From: Sutterella sp.
GTDB taxonomy: Bacteria > Pseudomonadota > Gammaproteobacteria > Burkholderiales > Burkholderiaceae_F
NCBI GenBank assembly: GCA_020025915.1
Contig: JAHHRH010000021.1
Coordinates: forward strand, 1-25,270
Reading direction: 5' to 3'
DNA: 25,270 bases
The position numbers and the translations under genes were made by a program. Below the pieces are notes generated by a model. It searched no databases. It saw only the letters and a program-made list of their open reading frames with translations, and had not been told where the DNA came from. Below are positions 8,316-16,195 of this stretch, in pieces (the first letter of the stretch is position 1; every line of letters starts with the position of its first letter).

Positions 8316-9395
8316 ATGAAAACAGCCGTATCTTCACGTCGACACTCAGCCCTCGAAGCGCTTAACGAGGCTCATCTTTTGGCAATCAGTCCCTTTGTCT
8401 TTCAGGCAATGGTGGCGATGACTGATTTAGGTCTTTTTAAGGCGCTTGATGACGCAGGCGAAGCGGGGCTCACGTTAGAAGCGCTCCAATCTGCCTCGGG
8501 TTGCGATGAATATACGGCTCGCTCTTTGTTAGAAGTGGCTGTTCGTTTTGATGTTGTCCAAAAGCGTGATGCAAACTATTCGCTCACCGATATGGGTATC
8601 TTCTTTGTGAACGACTTGCATGTCGGGATCAATTTCCGATTTACGCGAGATGTTTGCTACGAAGGTCTGTCACACCTGACGACATCTTTTAAAGAAAGTC
8701 GTCCGGCGGGGCTCAAGGTCTTTGGTGAATGGCCCACGATTTATCCAGGCATCCAGAAGTTGCCGCCAGTAGCTAAAAAGAGCTGGTTTGAATTTGATCA
8801 CCACTATTCAGACGAAGCCTATCCAAAGGCTTTGCCGTTGGTTTTTAAGGACGGCATCGATTCGATTACGGACGTTGGTGGTAATACGGGCAAGTGGGCA
8901 AAGTGCTGCTGCGATTGGTGCGATGATATTCGCGTTGCAGTGGTCGACCTGCCGGAGCAGTGCGAAACAGTCGATAAGGTCATGGCTGAAGCGGGGTTAA
9001 GTAACCGCGTGACAACGTATCCGATGAACGTGTTGTCGGATCTGCCTTTCCCGAAGACCGAGACCAAGGCTTGGTGGATGAGCCAGTTCTTGGACTGTTT
9101 CTCGCCTGTTCAGATCGTTGCGATTTTGAAGAAAGCCCATGCTGCGATGGCTGACGATGCGAAGCTTTTCATTTTAGAGCCCTTCATTGGTCGTCAACCG
9201 TTCCCGGTCGCTGATGCTTGTTTGGCCGCGATGTCGCTCTACTTTACGGCGTTGGCTAACGGCACGAGCCGCTTTTATCCGTACGACGAGTTTGTCATTT
9301 ATCTCGAGGCGGCAGGTTTTGAGATTGAACGTATTCATGACGGTTTAGGCATGGAACACACATTGTTGGTTTGCCGTAAGAAGGGTTACGCATGA
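8316..9395 (+). CDS. apeB: SAM-dependent O-methyltransferase (ApeB)
   Basis: A 359-residue class I O-methyltransferase in the plant-COMT/hydroxyneurosporene family. An N-terminal winged-helix dimerisation region (about 15-110; FQAMVAMTDLGLFKALDDAG) precedes the Rossmann domain with the SAM-binding motif TDVGGNTGKWA at about 184-194. The DLPEQC acidic segment and the C-terminal HTLLVCRK strand complete the fold. In the pathway it would methylate the aromatic head group or its hydroxyl, as in methylated APE pigments. An unusual CCCDWC cysteine cluster lies directly after the SAM motif (about 195-200). The ribosome-binding site is weak. Its stop overlaps the next start as ATGA (9392-9395), which indicates translational coupling. 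Confidence 0.85.
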   Translation: MKTAVSSRRHSALEALNEAHLLAISPFVFQAMVAMTDLGLFKALDDAGEAGLTLEALQSASGCDEYTARSLLEVAVRFDVVQKRDANYSLTDMGIFFVNDLHVGINFRFTRDVCYEGLSHLTTSFKESRPAGLKVFGEWPTIYPGIQKLPPVAKKSWFEFDHHYSDEAYPKALPLVFKDGIDSITDVGGNTGKWAKCCCDWCDDIRVAVVDLPEQCETVDKVMAEAGLSNRVTTYPMNVLSDLPFPKTETKAWWMSQFLDCFSPVQIVAILKKAHAAMADDAKLFILEPFIGRQPFPVADACLAAMSLYFTALANGTSRFYPYDEFVIYLEAAGFEIERIHDGLGMEHTLLVCRKKGYA

Positions 9396-10150
9396 GCATG
9401 ATGGATTTTAATCTTATTCGTCATGTCGTGTTGGCGCCTGGTTTGGTCGCGCGAGAAGATCGCGAAACCTGGGCAAAAGCGTCGTTACCCAACATGCCAA
9501 CAGGATGGCCAGCAGAAGCGCCTTTGGTCTATACCAAACGCTTGCCAATGATGAAAGCCCGTCGTATGAGTGAGGGCGCCCGTATGGCGTGCGAAGCGGC
9601 TTTGGCAGCTTCAGAAGATTGCTTAGTAGACGCTTGGATCTTTGCGAGCCGTCACGGCGAAACGGCGCGTGGTATCAAGATTATTGAGAGCCTCACGAAC
9701 GACCAACCCGTGTCGCCCACTGACTTCATGATGTCGGTTCATAACGCAGCAGTCGGAATGCTGACGATTGAAGCGGGCATTCAAGTGCCTACGACGAGTT
9801 TGACAGCGGGTGCCGAAACCTTTCATATGGCTTTATTGGAAGCCTATGCGATGCTCGCCACCGATATGACACGTGTGGGCATTGTGGACTTTGAAGGCAA
9901 GTTTGATGACCATTTGGCGAAAAGCTTTTCTGAAGCACCGGTGAACGCCACCTATGCGACCGCCTGGATCCTTGAAAAGGGCGATGCGTTGCAGGTGACG
10001 CGTGGTGCTGAGTGTGCGCCGATGAAGACCATGTTGCCCACATCTTTACAGTTGGCCGCTGGGTTGGCATCAGGGCTTGCCTCTTTTGTGACGCAAGGGG
10101 AAGCGACGCACTTCAACTGGAAGGTTGCTTATGAGTCACGGCCCGCGTGA
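9392..10150 (+). CDS. apeC: beta-ketoacyl synthase chain-length-factor-like protein (ApeC)
   Basis: A 252-residue protein corresponding to only the N-terminal half of a thiolase-fold ketosynthase. It has ASRHGE, the SVHNAAVGMLTI segment and SLTAGAETFHMALLEAY, but the nucleophile Cys and the His/His/Lys residues of active KS enzymes are absent. This is the usual form of APE ApeC, which in characterised clusters pairs with the KS ApeO as a KS/CLF-like heterodimer that builds the long polyene. The ATG is within the ATGA overlap with apeB, with AGAAGGG about 8 bases upstream. A second ATG pair at 9398-9403 is possible. The 3' end overlaps the acyltransferase gene by 20 bases. Confidence 0.85.
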   Translation: MSMMDFNLIRHVVLAPGLVAREDRETWAKASLPNMPTGWPAEAPLVYTKRLPMMKARRMSEGARMACEAALAASEDCLVDAWIFASRHGETARGIKIIESLTNDQPVSPTDFMMSVHNAAVGMLTIEAGIQVPTTSLTAGAETFHMALLEAYAMLATDMTRVGIVDFEGKFDDHLAKSFSEAPVNATYATAWILEKGDALQVTRGAECAPMKTMLPTSLQLAAGLASGLASFVTQGEATHFNWKVAYESRPA

Positions 10151-10934
10151 AGGCTTTTGGGCGTTCCAGTATCGGCGCTTAAAGATTGGTTGCCTGTGGT
10201 GCGTCTTTGGTTTAGGTGGCCTAGGATTGTCGCTTACGTACTTTCCGTTCTTAAGGCTATTCGTCAAAGATCCTGTCAAGCGTCGTCTCAAGGCGAGAGC
10301 GGCGATTACGTGGTCGTTTGACGGCTTTGCAAGAGCCATTGAGTGGTTGGGCGTGATGTCGTTAGACCGCTCGTCACTTGAAAAGCTTCGGGACCTAAAA
10401 GGCGTCATCATTATTGCAAACCATCCGACGCTCATTGACTATGTGATGATTGCATCGAAGTTGCCAGAAATGGATTGCTTAGTGAAGGCGTCACTCAGGC
10501 ATAATTTCTTCCTCAGAAATGTGATTCGCGCGGCTGATTATTTGAGTAACGATGGATCATTTGAGGTGATTGACGAGTGTTGTCGTCGTCTTAAAGCAGG
10601 TGAGAACATTTTGATCTTTCCTGAAGGCACAAGAACTCGAAAGGATGTGCCGATGAAATTAAAGCGCGGGGTCGCGCATACGGCGTTACGAGCGCAGTGT
10701 GATTTGGCCGTCGTGCATATTAGGAGTTCGCATCACTGGCTCGACAAAGAGAGCGAGTGGTATGAAATTCCGCCCGTTCGTCCGTCTATGTCTTTGACGT
10801 TTGTCGGACTCATGCGTGTCTCTGACTACATGCGTGAGGGAGAAGACGGGTATTCACTTGCGAGTCGCCGATTAACCCAGGCGATGCGTGAGGAACTCAT
10901 GGCTGTTCCATGTTGGAACGAAGAGAAACCTTAA
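10131..10934 (+). CDS. apeD: LPLAT/PlsC-type acyltransferase (ApeD)
   Basis: A lysophospholipid-type acyltransferase of 267 residues. An N-terminal membrane segment (CLWCVFGLGGLGLSLTYFPF) is followed by the catalytic NHPTLID (N-H-x4-D) box at about 97-103 and the substrate-binding FPEGTRTR at about 163-170. The start chosen is ATG 10131, because GGAAGG at 10119-10124 sits 6 bases upstream; the frame is open two codons further, to a TTG. It overlaps apeC by 20 bases. In APE clusters this enzyme is thought to help attach the aryl polyene to its lipid carrier at the inner membrane; the exact substrate cannot be read from sequence. A 57-base gap with a small hairpin follows before the ACP genes. 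Confidence 0.85.
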   Translation: MSHGPREGFWAFQYRRLKIGCLWCVFGLGGLGLSLTYFPFLRLFVKDPVKRRLKARAAITWSFDGFARAIEWLGVMSLDRSSLEKLRDLKGVIIIANHPTLIDYVMIASKLPEMDCLVKASLRHNFFLRNVIRAADYLSNDGSFEVIDECCRRLKAGENILIFPEGTRTRKDVPMKLKRGVAHTALRAQCDLAVVHIRSSHHWLDKESEWYEIPPVRPSMSLTFVGLMRVSDYMREGEDGYSLASRRLTQAMREELMAVPCWNEEKP

Positions 10935-10943
10935 TTAATTAAG

Positions 10944-10962
10944 AAGGATGTACGTTGTCCTT
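10944..10962 (+). promoter_or_regulatory. small intraoperon stem-loop before the ACP genes
   Basis: AAGGA (10944-10948) pairs with TCCTT (10958-10962) around a 9-base loop. It sits just past the apeD stop and about 30 bases before the ACP start, in the largest gap inside the operon after the apeA/apeB junction. The preceding TTAATTAATTAA is AT-rich. Such an element could be an RNA processing or stability site that raises ACP output, but the stem is short and this is an inference. Confidence 0.25.
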
Positions 10963-10991
10963 AATGGGAACGATAGATCCAGGAGAACACA

Positions 10992-11255
10992 ATGAGTACG
11001 TTGGAAAACGAAGTCAAGGCGCTCATTATTGAAGCCCTTAACTTAGAGGATATGACGCCCGAAGAGATTGACACGGATGCCCCTTTGTTTGGTGAAGGCT
11101 TGGGGTTAGACTCCATTGATGCCCTCGAATTGGGCTTGGCTGTCAAGAAGCGTTTCGGTGTGTCACTCGCTGGCGAAACCGAAGAAGTGCGTGAGCATTT
11201 CAAGTCCGTCGCCGCCCTTGCTGCGTTCATTCGTGCTAATCGTCCTCAGGAGTAA
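10992..11255 (+). CDS. apeE: acyl carrier protein 1 (ApeE)
   Basis: An 87-residue acidic acyl carrier protein. The phosphopantetheine attachment serine lies in GLGLDSIDALEL (Ser at about 41). It has the usual four-helix pattern, with a MTPEEIDTDAPLFG first loop. AGGAG at 10980-10984, 7 bases upstream, sets the ATG. It is the first of two tandem ACPs, 5 bases apart. In studied APE systems one ACP receives the aromatic starter from ApeH and the other carries extension intermediates; I assign ApeE by order and cannot tell the roles from sequence. No 4'-phosphopantetheinyl transferase is in the window, so activation must come from elsewhere. Confidence 0.9.
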   Translation: MSTLENEVKALIIEALNLEDMTPEEIDTDAPLFGEGLGLDSIDALELGLAVKKRFGVSLAGETEEVREHFKSVAALAAFIRANRPQE

Positions 11256-11260
11256 AGTTA

Positions 11261-11530
11261 ATGGCTACGGGTTATACCGAACAGGAAGTGTATGACGAAA
11301 TCGTTCGCGTAATGAGCGATCTTTTTGAAATCGATCCGAGTACCGTGACGCGCGAGAGCCGTTTGGTTGAAGACTTGGATCTCGATAGCATCGATGCCGT
11401 TGACATGATTGTGCAAATGCAGAATATGATCGGTCGTCGCATTCAGCCTGATGCGTTTAAGAGCGTGCGTACGGTCGGTGACGTCGTTGACGTGATCGTA
11501 AAGATGTCTAAAGAAGCTGACGCCAAGTAA
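11261..11530 (+). CDS. apeF: acyl carrier protein 2 (ApeF)
   Basis: An 89-residue acyl carrier protein with the 4'-phosphopantetheine serine in DLDLDSIDAVDM (about 43). It differs clearly from the first ACP: it has a FabD-type-like FEIDPSTVTRESRLVEDL segment and a basic QNMIGRRIQPDAFKS helix, so the two are paralogues with separate partners rather than a recent duplication. AGGAG near 11247, 8 bases upstream, supports the ATG. It is followed after 31 bases by the membrane protein gene. Confidence 0.9.
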   Translation: MATGYTEQEVYDEIVRVMSDLFEIDPSTVTRESRLVEDLDLDSIDAVDMIVQMQNMIGRRIQPDAFKSVRTVGDVVDVIVKMSKEADAK

Positions 11531-11561
11531 TTCGGTCGAATCCTTCGTTCGTCATTGATCG

Positions 11562-12128
11562 ATGCCAAGCGTTCTTTTGAATATGGTCACAGGCCTATTA
11601 ATGGTTGTGTGGCCGTTCTTCGTCTTATGGGCCGTGCATGCTGATGCGCTTTCGTGGCTGTTGGCAGGGACGGCAGTGATCCTGAGCGTTCGTTTGGGAG
11701 TCGCTTGCCTATCGACGCGCCCAGAGATTCGCCGCGGTCGTTATCTGGCCGTAGGTGGCTTGGCATTGGTGACGTTGGCTGCGTTACTTGACGAAACGGC
11801 GTGGATTTTGTGGTATCCCGTGATGGTGAGTGCGTCGCTCCTTGTGGTTTTTGGTGCTTCACTTTGGGAAGAACAAACCGTTGTTGAGCGTTTGGCTCGC
11901 TTTGGGTATCGAAATCAATCCTTTCCGCCCGAGGCAGTACGCTACACACGTCGTGTGACCCAAGTGTGGTGCAGCTTTTTTGTCGTGAACGGCATTATTG
12001 CTGTGGGAACTATCCTTTGGGGCGACCTCAAACTCTGGGCTTTGTGGAATGGCGGGTTAAGTTACCTCGCCAGTGGGACCTTAATGGGGGTCGAGTATCT
12101 TTATCGTAAGGTGGTACTCCATGTCTAA
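11562..12128 (+). CDS. apeG: six-TM inner membrane protein of APE clusters (ApeG, COG4648-like)
   Basis: A hydrophobic protein of 188 residues with about six membrane segments (near 6-26, 28-49, 62-80, 83-105, 135-155 and 158-180). A cytoplasmic-looking basic loop (RFGYRNQSFPPEAVRYTRR) lies between the fourth and fifth. No catalytic motif is visible. Membrane proteins of this type stand between the ACPs and the AMP-ligase in APE clusters, hence the symbol; a role in handling the lipid product at the inner membrane is an inference. The start is uncertain because no strong Shine-Dalgarno precedes ATG 11562; ATG 11583 is an alternative. It overlaps apeH by 8 bases. Confidence 0.75.
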   Translation: MPSVLLNMVTGLLMVVWPFFVLWAVHADALSWLLAGTAVILSVRLGVACLSTRPEIRRGRYLAVGGLALVTLAALLDETAWILWYPVMVSASLLVVFGASLWEEQTVVERLARFGYRNQSFPPEAVRYTRRVTQVWCSFFVVNGIIAVGTILWGDLKLWALWNGGLSYLASGTLMGVEYLYRKVVLHV

Positions 12129-13449
12129 AATGCCGTTTGTGACCTGGTTAATGGGACCAACTCAGGATATCGTTGCTCAACAAGATGATGGGAAAGCTAT
12201 TTTTCGTCATGATTTTGTGACGGACGTATGCGTGGCTAGTCGCGCTTTGGTGGGATTTGAAGGTCAATCGATCGCGATCGATGAAGAGCATCCATATCGA
12301 TTTACGGTGTTACTCTGCGCAGTGCTTTGGTCAGGATGTACGCCCGTGCTGTTTCCAGGGCGCGGCGCGCAGTTTGAGGCGCTTCAAGCGTCCTATGAGG
12401 CCGTGTTGATCGATGCGGCGGATGCGCCCAATACGTACCCGAAGACGGTATTGATCGTCGACTCGGATGCAGAACCGCTCTCGTTAGAAGTCTTGAAGGC
12501 GCCTCACGCCAATCGCCCGATCCGATTGTTTACATCGGGCTCGTCAGGCACGCCTAAATGCATCGAAAAGACGGTGGGCTTGATGGATCGTGAAGCCGAT
12601 GTGACGACGAGACTTTTTAGAAGCGTCACCGAAGGTACCGTCATTCAAAGTACGGTTGATCCGCGTCACCTCTATGGACTCACCTTTAATGTCTGGTTTG
12701 CGATGTCAGCAGGCCGACCGATGGCGACCACGCGCTGCGTATATCAAGAGCAACTCTTGACGCTCCCGTCCCCTGTGGCGCTTATCACAACGCCCACCTT
12801 TATGCGCATGCTCGAGACCTCGTTAGCCGCACCTATATTGCCGTTTGTGTTGTCCGCAGGTGGCCCTTTGAGCGCCGAAGCGAAAGCGACCCTCAAGGCC
12901 TGGTCACCCTCACCGATTTACGAAATTTATGGCTGTACGGAAACAGGTGTCGTTGCCTCAAGAGCTCATAAAGATTCAGACGAAACCCCTGATTGGACGT
13001 TGATCGATGAAGGGGCGTTAAACGAAACGCCAGATGGTTGGGTCTTGACGTCTCCGTTGTTGACGAGGGGGGGGATGACGCTAGACGACCGGCTCACGAT
13101 GACGGGGGAGCGAACGTTCCGTTTGTTAGGTCGACGCGACCGTGTGGTCAAGATTGGTGAAGTGCGGTTAAGTTTAACTGAAGTGGAACGCGTGGTTGAG
13201 CGTACATTAGGCTTAGTGATTCGTGCTTTACCGATAGTGCAAGGCGAACGCACGTTCATTGGCGCGGTAGTCAATGAAAAACTGTCGCCCCAATGGCAAG
13301 GCGCGTTACCTAATCGTAGGGCGGTGACGAAGGCCCTATATGGAGTGCTTGATCCGTTGGCACGACCGAGATTATGGCGTTCAGTAGAAGACTGGCCGAT
13401 CAATGCACAGGGTAAAGTCGAGACGCAAAGATTGTTGGAGCTTTTTTGA
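12121..13449 (+). CDS. apeH: aryl AMP-ligase loading the starter (ApeH)
   Basis: An ANL-superfamily adenylating enzyme of 442 residues, shorter than typical acyl-CoA ligases (500-550). The phosphate-binding LFTSGSSGTPK motif lies at about 136-146, YGCTETG at about 270-276, and the hinge LLGRRDRVVKIGE at about 337-350. The C-terminal QGKVET carries the late lysine. In APE biosynthesis ApeH activates an aromatic acid (4-hydroxybenzoate in the characterised Xenorhabdus system, as I recall) and transfers it to an ACP. No ammonia-lyase or chorismate lyase gene accompanies it, so the aromatic acid must come from general metabolism. The ATG overlaps apeG, and its stop overlaps the next start by one base (TGATG). 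Confidence 0.88.
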   Translation: MSKMPFVTWLMGPTQDIVAQQDDGKAIFRHDFVTDVCVASRALVGFEGQSIAIDEEHPYRFTVLLCAVLWSGCTPVLFPGRGAQFEALQASYEAVLIDAADAPNTYPKTVLIVDSDAEPLSLEVLKAPHANRPIRLFTSGSSGTPKCIEKTVGLMDREADVTTRLFRSVTEGTVIQSTVDPRHLYGLTFNVWFAMSAGRPMATTRCVYQEQLLTLPSPVALITTPTFMRMLETSLAAPILPFVLSAGGPLSAEAKATLKAWSPSPIYEIYGCTETGVVASRAHKDSDETPDWTLIDEGALNETPDGWVLTSPLLTRGGMTLDDRLTMTGERTFRLLGRRDRVVKIGEVRLSLTEVERVVERTLGLVIRALPIVQGERTFIGAVVNEKLSPQWQGALPNRRAVTKALYGVLDPLARPRLWRSVEDWPINAQGKVETQRLLELF

Positions 13450-13820
13450 TGGCTAACACGTTATTTGAACACACAGTGTGTGAGCATCGTGATGCGACGA
13501 CCTTGATCACACGCGTAACCCTCACTGAAGGGATGCCTGAGTTTGACGGGCATTTTCCGACACAGCCGATTTTGCCCGGCGTGGTGCAACTCAACTTTGT
13601 ACAGTCTTTGACTGAGGGTTGGCTTGGGCGTCCTTTGCGTCTGAGTGCTGTGCCGCAAATGAAATTCACTGTGCCTTTGCGTCCAGGTGACATGGTTTGG
13701 ATCACGTTAACCTATACCGAGAGTTCCAAGGGTCATAACGTCACGTTTGTGTATGACGTGGCGCGAGGTGACAACCGTTTGCATGCGAGCCGCGGTAAGG
13801 TCATTTTTGTCGAACGTTGA
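13449..13820 (+). CDS. apeI: FabZ-like hotdog dehydratase (ApeI)
   Basis: A 123-residue single hotdog domain. The sequence FDGHFPTQPILPG (about 32-44) matches the FabA/FabZ His-containing catalytic loop (GHFPxxPxxPG), which dehydrates 3-hydroxyacyl-ACP. In characterised APE systems ApeI pairs with ApeP to form the working dehydratase. ATG 13449 is chosen over the TTG one codon earlier: it fits the TGATG overlap with apeH, and GGAG at about 13436-13439 gives a normal spacing. The next gene starts 7 bases after the stop. Confidence 0.88.
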   Translation: MANTLFEHTVCEHRDATTLITRVTLTEGMPEFDGHFPTQPILPGVVQLNFVQSLTEGWLGRPLRLSAVPQMKFTVPLRPGDMVWITLTYTESSKGHNVTFVYDVARGDNRLHASRGKVIFVER

Positions 13821-13827
13821 GTGTTAA

Positions 13828-15543
13828 ATGTCTGAAGCATTTCGTCCTGTAGTCATTATTCCTTGCCGAAACCATGGGTTGACGGTAGAAAAGGTGCTCG
13901 ACGGTTTAAAGACGTTGGGCTTGTCGGTCATTGTGGTTGATGACGGGAGCGATGCTGTGACGCGTGAGGCGTTAGATGCGCTTGCATCTCGTCGCGCCGA
14001 AATGACTTTGTTGCGTCATGACGTGAATCGCGGTAAAGGGGCGGCCTTTACGACGGGACTCGATTACGCAGCCAAAGCGGGTTACACGCATGCCTTACAG
14101 GTCGATGCGGATGGGCAACATGACTTGGCCGATGCCTCTACGTTACTTTCAGGTGCCCAAGCTCAACCAGAGGCGCTTTGGTCCGCGCGCCCCCTTTATG
14201 ACGAATCGGTGCCAAAAAAACGCTTGATTGGTCGCTATGTTACGCATGTTTGGGTGTGGATTGAGACCTTGAGTTTTGAGATTGTCGACAGTATGTGTGG
14301 CTATCGCGTCTATCCGATTGCGCCCACTTTATCGATTCTCAAGACCAAGCACGTGGGTCAATTTATGGACTTTGATACCGAAATCATGGTTCGACTCTAT
14401 TGGCAAGGCTTACGGGTACGGTTTGTGCCTAGCCGCGTGATTTATCCAGAAGGCGGCTATTCGAACTTCAGAATGTGGGAAGACAACGTTCGCATTTCAA
14501 AAATGCATACGCGGCTTTTTATTGAAAGCCCGTTATGGTGGCCTGCCCGCTTAAAGCGTTTCTTTAGACGTAAATCAATCGCACCTAACGACACGTCAAC
14601 GCACTGGATGAAAGTGAAAGAGCGTCGTGGCTTTTCGGGTATGAAGTTCTTGTGGCAACTCTATCGTTTGGGCGGTCGACCGTTATTTTCGTTGATTGGC
14701 TGGCCCGTGACCGGCGTCTTTTATCTCACCGGGACGACAGCCAAAAAGGCGAGTCGTCGGTTTATAACGCGTGTTAACGAAGAACGTAGCCGTCGAGGAA
14801 TGCCTATCGAAACGTACTCTGGGCTCTTACACTTTAAGGCCTTTACGGAGAGTATGCTTGACCGACTGGCTGCGTGGGCAGGCGATTTAACGCTTGGGAA
14901 AGACGTTGACTTTGCGGACGAAGAAAGTCGACAGTTGCTCTGCGAACCACCAGCTGATGGGCGCGGTAAATTGGTTTTGGTATCACACTTGGGTGTTGCT
15001 GAAGCGACCCGTGCGTTGGCGCAACATGACTGTGCAGTGCCTGTTTGGGCTTTGGTGTATGACGAACATGCGCCACGCTTTAAGGCGATGCTCGAAGAGG
15101 TGGCGCCCGATGCTTCACGTCACGTCATTGCCGTCAATCATTTAGGAGTCGATACGGCAGCGCGATTAGAAGAGGCTATCGCTCGCGGTGAATGGGTAGC
15201 AATTGCTACCGACCGTAGGCCTAACGATCAGTCGTCTCGCGCGAGTCGTACGGCAACGGCGACCTTTTTAGGGCACGAAGCACCGTTCCCAGTGGGTCCC
15301 TTCGTGTTGGCTAACTTATTGAAGTGCGATGTGGTGACCTTGTTTGCCGTGCGTGAAGGTCAGAAGCTTTTAATTAGTTGCCGACCTTTTGCGTCTGAGG
15401 TTTCGTTACCTCGCAGGACGCGTGATGAAGCGCTACAAGCCTACGTTGCTCGTTGGGCTGAGACCCTCGAAGCGCAAGCTCTAGCGCATCCCTATCAGTG
15501 GTTTAATTTTTATGATTTTTGGCATGAGGACGAGAAAGCATGA
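13828..15543 (+). CDS. apeJ: GT2 glycosyltransferase - LpxL-like acyltransferase fusion (ApeJ)
   Basis: A 571-residue two-domain protein. The N-terminal GT-A domain (about 1-235) is like dolichyl-phosphate mannose synthases: VIIPCRNHG, VVDDGSD (about 36-43), NRGKGAA, and the metal-binding DADGQHD at about 92-98. The C-terminal half (about 265-565) is an LpxL/LABLAT-type acyltransferase with the H-x4-E box SHLGVAEA near 390 and ATDRRPNDQ near 463. The fusion predicts sequential glycosylation and acylation of the aryl polyene lipid at the inner membrane face. The same fusion is a constant part of APE clusters. The stop overlaps apeL (ATGA, 15540-15543). Confidence 0.87.
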   Translation: MSEAFRPVVIIPCRNHGLTVEKVLDGLKTLGLSVIVVDDGSDAVTREALDALASRRAEMTLLRHDVNRGKGAAFTTGLDYAAKAGYTHALQVDADGQHDLADASTLLSGAQAQPEALWSARPLYDESVPKKRLIGRYVTHVWVWIETLSFEIVDSMCGYRVYPIAPTLSILKTKHVGQFMDFDTEIMVRLYWQGLRVRFVPSRVIYPEGGYSNFRMWEDNVRISKMHTRLFIESPLWWPARLKRFFRRKSIAPNDTSTHWMKVKERRGFSGMKFLWQLYRLGGRPLFSLIGWPVTGVFYLTGTTAKKASRRFITRVNEERSRRGMPIETYSGLLHFKAFTESMLDRLAAWAGDLTLGKDVDFADEESRQLLCEPPADGRGKLVLVSHLGVAEATRALAQHDCAVPVWALVYDEHAPRFKAMLEEVAPDASRHVIAVNHLGVDTAARLEEAIARGEWVAIATDRRPNDQSSRASRTATATFLGHEAPFPVGPFVLANLLKCDVVTLFAVREGQKLLISCRPFASEVSLPRRTRDEALQAYVARWAETLEAQALAHPYQWFNFYDFWHEDEKA

Positions 15544-16184
15544 GAACGTCTGTCATGGTTGCTAGCCTTTTAGTCATCACCTTTTTAGTATCTAGCCCGT
15601 CGATGGCGCAGCCCCCTCTCAAGGTCGCAGAGGTGTCGTCTTCTGTCGCTTCCGAAGCCTCTTCGAGTCAATGGGAAGACTTAGCTAAGCGCCTCGGTGA
15701 CGTCAAACAATTGAAGGCAGCTTTTACGCAAACGCGTTGGTTGGGTGCCACGGGGCAGACGTTAACAAGCACGGGGACACTCGAATTAGATCACGCAGGG
15801 GCTTTTCTTTGGACGCAGTTAGTGCCTTTTAAGCAGGTGGTTCGCCTTCAAGGCGATACGTTTTCGATTCAGTACGAAGATGAACCCGCGGAAGTCATGA
15901 CCAAAGCTACGCACCCAGCAGTTTGGGCAGCGGCCGAAATGTTAGCGGGCGTGATGCGCTTAGATGTTGCAACTTTAACGCAACATTTCACAGGGGCGCT
16001 CAAAGAAGATCCGGTCAAAAAAGGTTCGTGGACTGCGACCTTAGAACCAAAAGAAGCGCATTTAAAGCAACTCTTAGGCACCGTGGTTGTTTCGGGCGAC
16101 ACGGTCGTGCGCGCCTTTACAATGACGCTTAATCCTGATAACCGTACTGAAATGACGTTGAGCGACATTGAAGTCGTTCGCTAA
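15540..16184 (+). CDS. apeL: LolA-like periplasmic carrier (ApeL)
   Basis: A 214-residue exported protein. The signal peptide is MRTSVMVASLLVITFLVSSPSMAQ, with cleavage near 24. The mature part follows the LolA/outer-membrane-lipoprotein-carrier beta pattern (AAFTQTRW, STGTLELDHAGAFLW, VVRLQGDTFSIQY). LolA proteins shuttle lipidated cargo across the periplasm, so this copy presumably carries the aryl polyene lipid. It lies between the GT-AT fusion and the MMPL exporter, where Enterobacteriaceae clusters have apeK followed by apeL; no apeK-like gene is present here. Start at the ATGA overlap with apeJ. Confidence 0.83.
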   Translation: MRTSVMVASLLVITFLVSSPSMAQPPLKVAEVSSSVASEASSSQWEDLAKRLGDVKQLKAAFTQTRWLGATGQTLTSTGTLELDHAGAFLWTQLVPFKQVVRLQGDTFSIQYEDEPAEVMTKATHPAVWAAAEMLAGVMRLDVATLTQHFTGALKEDPVKKGSWTATLEPKEAHLKQLLGTVVVSGDTVVRAFTMTLNPDNRTEMTLSDIEVVR

Positions 16185-16195
16185 GGTGACGTGCT

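Noticed and set aside
12966..13403. 145-codon minus-strand open frame inside apeH
   Set aside because: It is a shadow of the AMP-ligase gene, with no independent ribosome-binding site or recognisable domain.
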